Of a DNA stretch of 64,000 nt, positions 26,451-36,900 are shown piece after piece. The position numbers were made by a program, and so were the translations under genes. The notes under the pieces were generated by a model. That model was not told the origin of the DNA. It ran no database searches and saw only the letters and a list, made by a program, of their open reading frames with translations. This stretch comes from Pseudogemmobacter faecipullorum (GTDB lineage: Bacteria > Pseudomonadota > Alphaproteobacteria > Rhodobacterales > Rhodobacteraceae). The DNA lies in NCBI RefSeq assembly GCF_020539525.1, contig NZ_JACDXX010000003.1:268228-332227 (forward strand). Reading direction: 5' to 3'. The stretch's first letter is position 1. Each line of letters starts with the position of its first letter.

Positions 26451-29015
26451 GTGCTGCGATTCATCGGCTCGTTCTTCGGAGCGATCTTCACGGCGGTGAC
26501 GCTGGGCATCTTCTTTGGTGCCCTGACCATCGGCGCTATCTTCTGGATGTATTCGCGCGATCTGCCGGGTCATGACACCCTGGCGCAATATGCTCCGGCC
26601 ACGATCAGCCGGATCTATTCGGGCGAGGGGCGCATCCTTGATGAATTCGCCGAAGAGCGCCGATTGTTCGTCTCGGCCGAAGACATCCCCGATCTGGTCA
26701 AAGCCGCTTTTGTTTCGGCCGAGGATAAGAATTTCTACGCCCATTCCGGCTATGATGCCGGCGGTATGCTGGCGGCTTTGCGCGAGGCGGTGGTCAGCCG
26801 TGGCGAAGAGGTGCGAGGCGCCTCGACCATCACCCAGCAGGTGGCGAAAAACATGCTGCTCGACGGCACCCGCAAAGGTGCGGCCGGGGTCGAGCGCAAG
26901 ATCAAGGAAATCATCCTCGCCACCCGGCTTGAGGAAAGCCTGAGCAAAGAGCGCATTCTTGAGATCTATCTGAACGAGATCTTCCTCGGCCAGAATTCCT
27001 ATGGCGTGGCCGCCGCTGCCCAGACCTATTTCAACAAGAGCCTGACCGAGCTGGCCCCGCATGAGGCGGCGATGCTGGCCGCGATGCCCCAGGCCCCGGG
27101 GCGCTATCATCCGGTGACCGCAAAACAGCGCGTCACCGACCGGCGCAATTACGTGCTGCGCGAAATGGCGCAGAATGGCTATATCACCCAGGCGGTGATG
27201 GAATCTGAGCGGCAGCTGCCTTTGCGTTCGGTGCAGAATGGCGATTTCCAGTCCTTCCGCGAGGAACTGCCGGGCCGGACCTATTTCACCGAGGAAGTCT
27301 CGCGGCAGCTGTCGCGCAACTTTGGCCGCGAGGAGTTTTTCCGCGGCGGTCTGACCATCCGCGCCACTATCGACCAGGAGCTGCAGGGCATTGCCGAGGC
27401 CAGCCTGCGCAAGGCGCTGGAGAAATACGACCGTGGCATCGGCATCTGGCGCGGCACCGGCAAGGTGATCGCCGCCGATCAGCTTGGCACGGAACAGGCC
27501 TGGCGCGCCGCGCTGAGCGCAACCGATGTGCCGCGCGATATCGAGGACTGGTATCCGGCGGTGGTGCTGTCTCTGGGCGATAAATCGGCCCGGATCGGTA
27601 TTGAGGACGTGGCCGAGGATGGCGATGGCCATTTCATCCCGGCCGAGGATGTGACCTGGGCGCGCAAGCGCCTTGCCGATGGCAAGCTGGGCAAGAAAGC
27701 CAGCCGGGCCAGCGATCTGCTGGAACCGGGGGATGTGGTGCTGGTGCGCCGCATGACCAAAGACAGCGATGGCTCCTTCCTGCGCTGGACCCTGCGTCAG
27801 GTGCCGGAAGTGCAGGGCGCTTTCATGGCGATGGATGTCAATACCGGCCGGGTTCTGGCGATGCAGGGCGGATTCTCCTATCAGGATTCGGTGTTTAACC
27901 GCGCCACCCAGGCCGAACGTCAGCCCGGCTCGTCCTTCAAACCGTTTGTCTTTGCGGCAGCGCTGGACAGCGGCTTCACCCCGGCGACCATCGTGGTGGA
28001 TGCGCCGATTGAGATTCAGACCCCCCAGGGCCTCTGGACGCCGAAGAACGCCTCGAACAAATACTACGGCCCGACGCCTTTGCGCACCGGCATCGAGCAG
28101 AGCCGTAACCTGATGACCATCCGCCTTGCCCAGGAAGTCGGGATGGAGACGGTGGCGCAATATGCCGAGCGTTTCGGCGTCTATGACCGGCTCGCGCCGC
28201 ATCTGGCCAACAGCCTCGGCGCGCAGGAGACCACGCTTTATAAAATGGTCGCCGCCTATGCGATGTTTGCCAATGGCGGCGAGCGGGTCGAGCCGACCCT
28301 CGTCGACCGGGTGCAGGACCGCTATGGCCGCACCATCTATCGCCATGATCACCGGGTCTGTGAAAACTGCGCTTCGGGGGTGATAGCGGGCAGCGAAGGC
28401 CTGCAGATCACCTCGAACCGCGAGCGGGTGATGGATGCGATCACCGCCTATCAGCTGACCTCGATGATGGAGGGGGTGGTGACGCGCGGCTCGGCCTCGG
28501 GCGTCAATCTGCCGGTGCCGGTGGCGGGTAAGACCGGCACCACCAATGATGCCAAGGACGTATGGTTCATCGGCTATACCTCAAACATCGTCGCGGGCTG
28601 CTATATTGGTTTCGACCAGCCCCGCACCCTTGGCGCACGGGCCTATGGCGGCACGCTTTGTGTGCCGGTCTTCCAGGACTTCATGAAAGAAGTGGTGAAG
28701 AAATACGGCGGCTCGCGCTTCCGGGTGCCGCCGGGGGGCTATTTCATGAAGATCGACCGTTTCACCGGCGCGCGTCTGCCCGATGATGCCAGCGGTGCGA
28801 ATGTGGTGGCGGAATATTTCCGCGATGGCGAGGATCCGGTCTTCGGCATGGGGGCGCTGGTCGATGGCGGCTTTGAAATGGGCCAGAACCTGCCGCTCTT
28901 TGCCCATGGCGAGAATGAGGGCGGCGCGGCCGAGGTCACCACCTCGACCGGCGAGACCCGGGTGATCCCCGGCAAGGCCGATTTCGGCACCGTCTCTTCG
29001 GGCGGATTGTATTAA
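26451..29015 (+). CDS. mrcA: Penicillin-binding protein 1A (bifunctional class A PBP)
   Basis: 854 residues. Short cytoplasmic start, membrane helix about 7-32, GT51 glycosyltransferase domain with catalytic E91 (SAEDKNFYAHSG) and the GASTITQQVAKNM motif, an OB-like insert as in PBP1A, then the transpeptidase domain with S494-x-x-K497 (GSSFKPF), SRN and K694-T-G. The start is a GTG; no better ATG exists before the membrane helix. It polymerises and cross-links peptidoglycan. Confidence 0.94.
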   Translation: MLRFIGSFFGAIFTAVTLGIFFGALTIGAIFWMYSRDLPGHDTLAQYAPATISRIYSGEGRILDEFAEERRLFVSAEDIPDLVKAAFVSAEDKNFYAHSGYDAGGMLAALREAVVSRGEEVRGASTITQQVAKNMLLDGTRKGAAGVERKIKEIILATRLEESLSKERILEIYLNEIFLGQNSYGVAAAAQTYFNKSLTELAPHEAAMLAAMPQAPGRYHPVTAKQRVTDRRNYVLREMAQNGYITQAVMESERQLPLRSVQNGDFQSFREELPGRTYFTEEVSRQLSRNFGREEFFRGGLTIRATIDQELQGIAEASLRKALEKYDRGIGIWRGTGKVIAADQLGTEQAWRAALSATDVPRDIEDWYPAVVLSLGDKSARIGIEDVAEDGDGHFIPAEDVTWARKRLADGKLGKKASRASDLLEPGDVVLVRRMTKDSDGSFLRWTLRQVPEVQGAFMAMDVNTGRVLAMQGGFSYQDSVFNRATQAERQPGSSFKPFVFAAALDSGFTPATIVVDAPIEIQTPQGLWTPKNASNKYYGPTPLRTGIEQSRNLMTIRLAQEVGMETVAQYAERFGVYDRLAPHLANSLGAQETTLYKMVAAYAMFANGGERVEPTLVDRVQDRYGRTIYRHDHRVCENCASGVIAGSEGLQITSNRERVMDAITAYQLTSMMEGVVTRGSASGVNLPVPVAGKTGTTNDAKDVWFIGYTSNIVAGCYIGFDQPRTLGARAYGGTLCVPVFQDFMKEVVKKYGGSRFRVPPGGYFMKIDRFTGARLPDDASGANVVAEYFRDGEDPVFGMGALVDGGFEMGQNLPLFAHGENEGGAAEVTTSTGETRVIPGKADFGTVSSGGLY

Positions 29016-29109
29016 CCAGCACCGGTCTTCCTGCCGCAGCTCTGCGCCTCCCCTTGCCGGGAGGGCGCAGGGGCGCTAAGAGCCGATTCCGACGAATAAG
29101 GGGTAGAAG

Positions 29110-30228
29110 ATGCGCGCCGAGACGCAAGCCAATGTCGAACAGATCCGCAAATCGCTGGGCCTGCTGGCGCAGCGGCTGGATTGGGAGACGGCTCCCCACC
29201 GGCTGGAAGAATTCAATGCGCTGATCGAACAGCCCGATCTGTGGAATGACCCGGCCAAGGCCCAGAAGCTGATGCGCGAGCGCCAGTCGCTGATGGATGC
29301 GGTCAATGGCTATAAGATGATCGAATCCGGGCTGAACGATAATCTCGAGCTGATCGAGCTCGGCGAGATGGAAGGCGAGGACAGCATCATCGAGGAGGCT
29401 GAGGCCGCCCTGAAAGCGCTGCTGGACGTCGCCGCCCAGAAAGAGCTGGAGGCTTTGCTGAATGGCGAGGCCGACAGCAATGATACTTTCCTTGAGATCA
29501 ATGCCGGCGCCGGTGGCACCGAGTCGCAGGACTGGGCCGAGATGCTGGCCCGGATGTATACCCGCTGGGCCGAGCGCCGCGGTTTCACCGTCGAGATGCT
29601 CGCCGAGGAAGCCGGGCAGGAGGCGGGGATCAAATCGGTCGCCTATAAAATCAGTGGCCATAATGCCTATGGCTGGCTGAAGACCGAAAGCGGCGTGCAC
29701 CGCCTGGTGCGGATCTCGCCCTTCGGTTCGGGCGATAAACGCCAGACCTCTTTCGCCTCGGTCTGGGTCTATCCGGTGGTGGACGATAATATCGAGATCG
29801 ATATTCAGGATAAAGATATCCGTATCGACACGATGCGCGCCTCAGGCGCCGGTGGTCAGCACGTCAATAAAACCGACTCGGCGGTACGGATCACCCACTT
29901 CCCGACCGGGATCGTGGTGACCTCCTCGCTGAAATCACAGCATCAGAACCGCGAGATCGCGATGAATGCGCTGAAGGCACGGCTCTATCAGATCGAGCTG
30001 GACAAGCGTTCGGCCGCGATCAATGAGGCGCATGATGCCAAGGGCGATGCCGGCTGGGGCAACCAGATCCGTTCTTATGTGCTGCAGCCCTATCAGATGG
30101 TGAAGGATCTGCGCACCAATCACGAGACTTCGGATACCCAGGGCGTGCTGGATGGTGATCTGGATGGTTTCATGGCGGCGACGCTGGCCATGGATATGTC
30201 GGGCAAAAGCCGCGCCGATAACGAATAA
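29110..30228 (+). CDS. prfB: Peptide chain release factor 2
   Basis: 372 residues. The stop-codon reading tripeptide SPF is at 203-205 and the GGQ motif is at 248-250. It recognises UGA and UAA. Unlike E. coli prfB, the gene is one continuous frame with no internal UGA, so it has no autoregulatory +1 frameshift. A strong terminator follows 23 bp after the stop. Confidence 0.96.
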   Translation: MRAETQANVEQIRKSLGLLAQRLDWETAPHRLEEFNALIEQPDLWNDPAKAQKLMRERQSLMDAVNGYKMIESGLNDNLELIELGEMEGEDSIIEEAEAALKALLDVAAQKELEALLNGEADSNDTFLEINAGAGGTESQDWAEMLARMYTRWAERRGFTVEMLAEEAGQEAGIKSVAYKISGHNAYGWLKTESGVHRLVRISPFGSGDKRQTSFASVWVYPVVDDNIEIDIQDKDIRIDTMRASGAGGQHVNKTDSAVRITHFPTGIVVTSSLKSQHQNREIAMNALKARLYQIELDKRSAAINEAHDAKGDAGWGNQIRSYVLQPYQMVKDLRTNHETSDTQGVLDGDLDGFMAATLAMDMSGKSRADNE

Positions 30229-30251
30229 GCCATCTCTCATATCTGTCTCAG

Positions 30252-30287
30252 AAAAACCCCGCCCGCTGCGCCGGTGCGGGGTTTTTT
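30252..30287 (+). terminator. Rho-independent terminator of prfB
   Basis: AAAAACCCCGC and GCGGGGTTTTTT pair around CCGCTGCGCCGGT, followed by T6. Confidence 0.9.
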
Positions 30288-30327
30288 GTGCCCCGCAGGC
30301 CCCAGCCCCGCAGGCCGCAGCCCCGGA

Positions 30328-30918
30328 TCAGCCGCCCGCGGCCTGCCAGGTCTTCACCGCCTCAACCGGCCAGGTCAGCATCAGTATATTCAGGCTCAGA
30401 TTGTCGCGGATCATGATCAGCGTGCCGATCTCGAGCACCAGGAAGCTCAGCACCGAGACCCGGACCGGCATCCGCGCGGCAAAGAAGAAGCCGAGGCCCA
30501 TGAAAACGCTATCCATCACCGAATTCAGCACCGAGTCGCCACTATAGCCCAGGGCCATGGTCTCATTGCGGTAATGCGCAATCACCATCGGCGTATTCTC
30601 GAGGATTTCCCAGCCCGCCTCGAGCAGCACGGCAAAGGCAAAGCGAAAGGCCAGCGCGTGGTGGCGAAACAGCGCCGAGGTCAGCAGGAAGAACAGCACC
30701 CCATGCAGGAAATGGCTCGGCGTATACCAGTCGGCAAGATGCTGGGAATTACCGGCGGTATTCACCCCGGGTTCAAACAGCCTGATATAGCCACAATCGC
30801 AGATCAGCACCCGGCCCATGGCCATCAGGCTGATCGCCTGGATCAGCAGCAGCAGGGCGGCGATGCGATACCAGAAAGCGGGTGGCCAGGCGGGGCGCAG
30901 CCCGGGCGGAGCGGTCAT
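30328..30918 (-). CDS. DUF2585 (UPF0314) membrane protein
   Basis: 196 residues with about five hydrophobic helices. The conserved family segments are ICDCGYIRLFEP, DWYTPSHFLHGVLFF, EAGWEILENTPMVI and YSGDSVLNSVMDS. The conserved acidic and His residues within the membrane part suggest an enzyme or transporter, but the family is uncharacterised. It is typical of alphaproteobacteria. A single gene, convergent with prfB. Confidence 0.88.
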   Translation of the reverse strand: MTAPPGLRPAWPPAFWYRIAALLLLIQAISLMAMGRVLICDCGYIRLFEPGVNTAGNSQHLADWYTPSHFLHGVLFFLLTSALFRHHALAFRFAFAVLLEAGWEILENTPMVIAHYRNETMALGYSGDSVLNSVMDSVFMGLGFFFAARMPVRVSVLSFLVLEIGTLIMIRDNLSLNILMLTWPVEAVKTWQAAGG

Positions 30919-31131
30919 GAAGGTCTCATTTCAATGCAGTCACTCTGGCCTGAGACTGCGCAGTAAGGCCCGGCAGGGAAAGCGAAATCTGTATGAAACA
31001 GCGGCCAGAGTCAGGAATTTCGGCTCAGGCTATAGGGGCCCGTCGCCACCTCATCTGTCGGCAACTATCCCGGGGGGGGTGGGCGGCGCAGGCGCGCGCG
31101 CGGGCAGCGCCCCCCGGGCTGGCGCTGTCAT

Positions 31132-31161
31132 AAAAAAACCCCCCGGAACCGGAGGGCTTTC
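31132..31161 (-). terminator. Terminator of the bactofilin operon
   Basis: On the minus strand CCCTCCGG-TT-CCGGGGGG folds with one mismatch and is followed by seven T residues, 23 bp after the bactofilin stop. Confidence 0.8.
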
Positions 31162-31183
31162 AAATTCAGTGGGGCTGTCAGGC

Positions 31184-31684
31184 TCAGCCTTCGGTGACCG
31201 GCTCGGGCGGGAAGGGCGCATGCGGCGCGGCCACGCGGCCGGTGGCCAGTGGGTCTTCCTGACGCTGAACCGAGCCCTCGAAATGGGCGCCCGATTCGAT
31301 GGCGATGGTCTTGTGGATGATGTCGCCCTCAACCCGGGCGGTCGAGGTCAGGCGGACCTTCAGGCCACGCACCCGGCCGATCACCCGGCCATTGACCACG
31401 ATATCATCAGCGACGATCTCGCCACGGATGGTGGCGCTTTCGCCAACGGTCAGCAGATGGGCGCGGATATCGCCCTCGACGGTGCCTTCGACCTGGATAT
31501 CGCCGGTGGTGCGCAGATTGCCGACCACGGTCAGGTCAGAGGACAGGACCGATGCAACAGCTTTGCCCTTGGGCGCTGAAGGGGCAAAATCCATCGAAGG
31601 TTTGGACACGGGGGCCTCCGGGGCTTTGGCTTTTTCCGCTTCAGGCTTCTGGCCCGGCTCGTTGATACGGCTCTTAGAAAACAT
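31184..31684 (-). CDS. Bactofilin (polymer-forming cytoskeletal protein)
   Basis: 166 residues. A proline- and alanine-rich disordered N-terminus (about 1-40) precedes the right-handed beta-helix core at about 45-140, with repeating V-x-G-x-(V/I) turns (VEGTVEGDIRA, ATIRGEIVADDIVVNGRVIGRV). It ends with another disordered tail. Bactofilins self-assemble without nucleotide and recruit cell-wall enzymes. The gene overlaps the upstream M23 peptidase gene by 11 bp, a known functional partnership. Confidence 0.93.
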   Translation of the reverse strand: MFSKSRINEPGQKPEAEKAKAPEAPVSKPSMDFAPSAPKGKAVASVLSSDLTVVGNLRTTGDIQVEGTVEGDIRAHLLTVGESATIRGEIVADDIVVNGRVIGRVRGLKVRLTSTARVEGDIIHKTIAIESGAHFEGSVQRQEDPLATGRVAAPHAPFPPEPVTEG

Positions 31685-33032
31685 CTCTCGCTGCCTTTAT
31701 GAAGGTCATCGGATTGACGGCACTGCCCCCGATGCGAACTTCGTAGTGAAGGTGAGTGCCGGTGGACCGGCCTGAATTGCCCATATCACCGATCCGCTCG
31801 CTGCGCGACACCTTTTGTCCCACCTTGACCCGGATCTGCGACAAATGGGCGTATCTTGTCTCAATGCCAAAGGCATGGCGGATCTTGATCAGCCGGCCAT
31901 AGCCATTCTGCCAGCCGGCATGGACCACCACGCCCTCGGCAGTGGCATGGATCGGCGTGCCGTAGGAGCCGGCGTAATCCTGGCCCTCATGCTGGCGGTG
32001 GCCCTTGCCGAAAGGATCATTGCGCCCGCCAAAGCCCGAGGTCAGCCGCACGCCGCCACCTGGGATCGGATTGGCAAAGGGGGCCTTCCAGGCGGCGAGC
32101 CGGTAGAGATCCATCTCTTCCATCTGTTTAAGGATGGCATTGGCGCGTTTCTCACTGGCGCTCAGCGAGCCGCCCCCCATGGAGGAGGCGGTGATCGGGG
32201 CCAGCGGGCCGCCCTGGCCGGAATAGCCGCGCCGCACCGTGGCGATCAGATCGTTGGGATTAAGCCCGGCCGAGCGGAACATCCGCTCCAGCGGTTCGAC
32301 CGAAACCGTGACCGCCTCTTCCAGCCTGGCAAAGATCGCATCATGGCGCAGCTCCAGCGCCCGGCGCTCATCCTGGGCGAGGATCAGCTCATCGCGGGCC
32401 GCGAGGGCCTCTTCGCCGCGCTGATCACGCTCGGCGGCGGTCGCGGCCAGTTTGCTGCTGAGAAAATCAAGCGAGGCGACAGTGTCTTTCGCGCGGCCGA
32501 TTTCGGTGGCATTGCCGCCCTGCTGGCTGAGGGCGGTGTTGAGCCGGCTCACCTCGTCGCGGGCGCTGTCGCGCTCGCGGATCACACCGCGCAGGGTGTT
32601 TTGCACCACATCAATGCCGGTCTCGAGTTCCCGGCGGCGGTCTTCCGAGGCGAGCAGCATTTCCTGCATCGAGGAGACCTGGGTCAGCGCCATATTGAAC
32701 CGCTCCTGGGCCTGCAGCGCCTCACTCGCCCGCAGATCGCGGTCGGTCGAGAGCAGGGTCAGCCGTTCCTCAAACATCATGCCCTGACGCTGGCTCTGAT
32801 CGCGCACTGAACCGGCGCTGAGCGAATGCATCATGAATAAGGCGGTGGCGACGATGGTCCAGGCCAGGCCCATGGCCCCGACCAGCACCACCAGCCCCTG
32901 GGTGACCGGGCGCAGCCGCAGGTAATGGGTGCCATGTTCTGATTTCAGATAGAGCCTTTGCTCGGGGAATACCGTTTCAAGGGCGGCATTGATCCGGATG
33001 GCTAATCTGGTCAGCAAGGGGCAATCCATCAT
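31674..33032 (-). CDS. M23 family metallopeptidase, bactofilin-associated (LmdC-like)
   Basis: 452 residues. Cytoplasmic start, one membrane helix about 46-70 (GLVVLVGAMGLAWTIVATALF), long periplasmic coiled coil about 75-220 with many charged heptads, then a LytM/M23 domain from about 318. The zinc motifs are HEGQDYAG and GTHLHYEVR. It is predicted to cleave peptidoglycan cross-links and bind the bactofilin encoded just downstream. The arrangement matches LmdC-BacA pairs that shape cells in other alphaproteobacteria. Confidence 0.92.
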   Translation of the reverse strand: MMDCPLLTRLAIRINAALETVFPEQRLYLKSEHGTHYLRLRPVTQGLVVLVGAMGLAWTIVATALFMMHSLSAGSVRDQSQRQGMMFEERLTLLSTDRDLRASEALQAQERFNMALTQVSSMQEMLLASEDRRRELETGIDVVQNTLRGVIRERDSARDEVSRLNTALSQQGGNATEIGRAKDTVASLDFLSSKLAATAAERDQRGEEALAARDELILAQDERRALELRHDAIFARLEEAVTVSVEPLERMFRSAGLNPNDLIATVRRGYSGQGGPLAPITASSMGGGSLSASEKRANAILKQMEEMDLYRLAAWKAPFANPIPGGGVRLTSGFGGRNDPFGKGHRQHEGQDYAGSYGTPIHATAEGVVVHAGWQNGYGRLIKIRHAFGIETRYAHLSQIRVKVGQKVSRSERIGDMGNSGRSTGTHLHYEVRIGGSAVNPMTFIKAARDVF

Positions 33033-33440
33033 CGGGGCCCGTCACACCCTTGCGGCCTCCGGCGCGCGCGGCCTGGGGGCGGGCGTCGGAACGGGCGTTT
33101 GCAGGGGCAGGGCGTTGCGGCGTTTCAGGGTGATTATCGCCGCTAAGTCCCTGTCGCAACCGAGCTGCGAAATTCCCGGGCGCAAGGCGCAGGAACTGGC
33201 CGATGATCGGCAAGATCCCGCCGATCATCCTGCGGTTGTGGCAAGGAACCGCCTTGTCATTGCCGCTGACCGGCAGAACGCCCCGGGATGGCCTGAGTCT
33301 GTGCCGGGCCGCTGTCAGGACCGGCCTGGCACCCCGGCCGCGCCTTCGCCCGAGGCCTCAGGCCGCTTCCAGGCCCGGGTCTTGTGGCCGGGCCGGAGGC
33401 GGAGGTCTGATGGCAGGTCTGGCGCTCACCCACTGCAGGC
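33033..33440. other. Intergenic region with one perfect inverted repeat
   Basis: About 400 bp between the M23 gene start and the bcp stop. No credible gene is seen. GATGATCGGC (33202-33211) and GCCGATCATC (33220-33229) are perfect inverted arms around an 8-nt loop. No T run follows, so an operator or an RNA hairpin is as likely as a terminator. Confidence 0.4.
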
Positions 33441-33929
33441 TCAGAGCGCGCGGGCGGCCGCGAGCACCTCTTCGGCATGGCCCTTTACCTTTACCTTCGG
33501 CCAGACCCGGGCAATGCGGCCCTCACCATCAAGCAGGAAAGTGGTGCGGGTAATGCCCATATAGGTTTTGCCGTAATTCTGCTTTTCGCCCCAGGTGCCC
33601 CAGGCCTCGCAGGTCGTGCCCTCGGCATCCGAGACCAGGGTCACGCCCAGCCCGTGTTTGCGGCAGAATTTCTCATGCCGGGCCGGGCTGTCTTTTGAAA
33701 TGCCGATCACACGGGTGCCGGCTGCGGCAAATTCCGCAGCAAGACGGCTGAAATCCTGTGCCTCAAGCGTGCAGCCGGGCGTGTCATCTTTGGGATAAAA
33801 ATACACGACCACCTTGCCCGGACGCAGCGAAGACAGCTGCAGATCCGCGGTTTCGCCTTCGGCCTGGCTGGCGGGCAGGGTGAAATCGGGGGCGATCTGT
33901 CCGGGTTCGGGCAGGAGAGAGAGGGTCAT
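33441..33929 (-). CDS. bcp: Thiol peroxidase, Bcp/PrxQ family
   Basis: 162 residues of the AhpC/TSA fold. The peroxidatic Cys is C53 in KDDTPGCTLEA. The PrxQ resolving Cys normally five residues later is replaced by Gln here (C53 T L E A Q58), so this is either a 1-Cys-type enzyme or uses another thiol such as C89 or the Cys near TTCEAWG. It reduces peroxides with thioredoxin or another thiol donor. Divergent from the AsmA-like gene. Confidence 0.92.
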   Translation of the reverse strand: MTLSLLPEPGQIAPDFTLPASQAEGETADLQLSSLRPGKVVVYFYPKDDTPGCTLEAQDFSRLAAEFAAAGTRVIGISKDSPARHEKFCRKHGLGVTLVSDAEGTTCEAWGTWGEKQNYGKTYMGITRTTFLLDGEGRIARVWPKVKVKGHAEEVLAAARAL

Positions 33930-33965
33930 ATGCGCGGCTCCTCGCTTCGGTGATGCTTCAGCTTA

Positions 33966-36900
33966 ATGTTCCGATTGCCTTCACACCAGGATAGAGGCAA
34001 GGGCAAAGCGAAAAAACTCACTGCGCTTTTCGGGGCGCAGGGCGAGGGCCGCTCTGCGGCAGAGGACCGGCGAAAGGCAGATCAGGGCGTGACAGAAGGC
34101 AGCCAGGCTGAGCGCGACAATCGGGCCCCGGGCCCTGCCAGGCTGCAGAGCCCGGCAGAAGGGCTGCCTGGCGCTGAGGCTGGGCCGGGCATTGCGCCAG
34201 GTGCCGTCGAGACCGGTTCAGCTGCGCCCGTTTCTGGGGCAGCGCCGGAGCGCGGCAGATTTCTTGCCCGCCGAAGGGCGCAGGATAAGCCCAGACCGCG
34301 GAGAAGGCGGCGTTTTGGCATCGGGCTGGCCCTGGTCATGCTGCTGCTGATGCTGGGCGTTGGCATGGCCGCTATGGCTTTGCTGGGGCGCAATATCGTT
34401 TTGCCGGTCTGGGCCGTGGCCGAGCTGGAAGAGCGGATCAACCTGGCGATGAAGGCCTCGGGCCTGCCGCCGGGCAGTACAATCTCGATTGATGATGTCG
34501 AGATCGGCCTTGCCCCGGATCTGGCGCCGCGTTTCGTGCTGCGCGATCTGCGGCTGCGCGAGGGCGAGGGCCGCGCCGGGCTGGTGCTGCCGGAAATCCG
34601 CATGGAACTTGCTCCGGCACCGCTGCTGCGCGGCGAGCTGCGCCCGCGGCTGTTGCGGCTGAGCGCGGCGCGCATCGCTATGGCCCGCGATGAGAACGGG
34701 CTGCTGACCCTGGATCTGGCCGGGCTGACCGGCGGCAAAAGCCGCCCGCCTGCCGAGCTGCTGGCGGCGATCGAGCAGGTTTTCACCACCGGCCCGCTTT
34801 CCGTTCTGAAGCTGATCGAGATGGAGGGGCTGGCCTTTTCGCTGAAAGACGCGCGGGCGGGGCGGACCTGGGAGCTGGGCGATGGTCGTCTGGTGCTGGA
34901 GAACCGCGCCGATGCGCTGGCGGCCGAGCTTTCGCTGACCCAGCTCGGCACCCCGGCCCGGGCCTCGATGCTGGTTGAAAGCTCGAAACAGGATGCCTCA
35001 GCCAGGCTGAGCGTGACCTTTGATCATGTGGCCTCGCGCGATCTGGCGGCCCAGGCCGTGCCGCTGGCCATGCTTGAGGTGATCGATGCCCCGATCTCGG
35101 GGGCTTTGCGCGGCGCGCTGGATGCTTCGGGCAAACCGGCCGGGCTCGAGGCCGAGCTGACCCTTGCTGCAGGGGCTTTGCGTCCCGGTGAGGGCGAGGC
35201 CATCGCCCTGTCGCGCCCGGAGCCCGGCGATGCCCCGCCGGTGCCGCGCCGCCGGGTGCTGGAATTTGACCGTGCCGCTTTGCGCCTGCGCTACGATTCC
35301 ACGCTGCAAAGGGTCTTTCTCGATCAGATGAATGTCGAAAGCCCCTCGGCCCGGCTCCAGGCCAGCGGCACGGTCGATCTGATGGATGCCGGGGGGGCGC
35401 CGCTGCAGCCCGGGGCTTTGCCGGAATCCGCGGTGACCCAGCTGCGGATCTCCGAGCTGATGGTCGATCCCGAGGGGCTTTTTGCCGCGCCGGTGCGCTT
35501 TTCGGCCGGCTCGGCCAGCTGGCGGCTCTGGCTGCGCCCGTTCCGGGTTGAGATCGGCGAGGTCAATCTGCTGGAGGGCGAGGAAAGGCTGAGCCTGAGG
35601 GGGGAGGCCTCGGTTTTACCGGGCGAGGGCTGGAGCGGCGCGATTGACGTGGCGCTGAACCAGATCAGCACTGACCGGCTGATCCGGCTCTGGCCGCTGG
35701 CGGCGGTGCCGAAAACCCGGAGCTGGCTGGCCGAGAATGTCGGCCAGGGCGAGCTGACCGATGTCGCGGCAGCGCTGCGCTTTAAAGAGGGCAGCGAGCC
35801 GCATTTCGCTTTGGATTACGAATTTTCCGGTGCCGAGGTAAGGGTGATCCGCTCGCTGCCGCCGGTGCAGAATGGCTATGGCCGCGCCACGCTGATGGAT
35901 CGCAGCTATACGGTGGTGATCGAGGGCGGCGAGATCACCGCACCCGATGCCGGGGACAGGGATGCGCGGATCCGGGTCGATGGCTCGCTGTTCCGGGTGC
36001 CCGATATCACGCAAAAGCCCGCCAGTGCCGAGGTGCGGCTCTTGGTCGAGGCCGGGCTGACCGCCACTCTGTCGCTGCTCGATCAGGAGCCGTTCCGCTT
36101 CATCACCAAAGCCGGGCAGAAGGTCGGTCTGGGCGAGGGGCGGGCGCATCTGGTCGCCGATCTGGCCTTCCCGCTGAAGCAGAAAATCGCCCAGGAGGAT
36201 GTGAGCTATTCGGTCAGCGGCAGGGTGACTGATTTCCGCTCGCAAAGCCTGGTGCCGGGCAAGCTGCTCGAAAGCCCGGATCTGGCGGTGAAAGTGACCC
36301 GCAAAGGCCTGAGCATCTCGGGGGCGGGCAAAATTGAGGGCGTGCCGGCGGTGGCGCGTTATGAACAGCCCTTTGGCAAGGAGACCGGCGGGGCGGCCTC
36401 GCTGCGCGGCACGGTCCGGCTCTCAGATGCCGGGCTGCGCCGTCTGGGCGTGGCTTTGCCCGCAGGCTGGCTGAAGGGCGAGACCGGGGCCGAGGTGCAG
36501 CTGCGCCTCGCGCGCGGGCGTCCGGCCGAGCTGAGCCTGACCAGCGATCTGAAAGGCGCCACACTTGCTGTGCCGCCGCTGAGCTGGAGCAAAGCCGCAG
36601 CCACCGGCGGCAAACTTTCGCTCGATGCGGTGCTTGGCGCCGCGCCGGTGGTGCCGCGTCTTGATCTTTCCGCTGCGGGCCTTGATCTGCATGCCAGCCT
36701 GACCACCGCGACCGGGGGCGGTCTGGGAAAGATGGAGATCACCCGGCTGCGGGTCGGCGACTGGCTCGATGCCACGGCTGAACTGAGCGGACGCGGCAGG
36801 AACACCATGCCCGCGGTCAAACTGACCGGCGGCAGTCTCGATCTGCGCCATCTGCCCAAAGGCGGCAGCGCCGGCGCTTCGGGCGGCGGGCGCGGGGATG

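Noticed and set aside
26433..28352. A 639-codon open frame on the minus strand
   Set aside because: Antisense to PBP1A, which has all expected catalytic motifs. The reverse translation is rich in His, Arg and Gly as usual for shadows.
29110..29190. Programmed +1 frameshift in prfB
   Set aside because: The gene is continuous from its ATG and has no early in-frame UGA, so the E. coli-type frameshift is absent.
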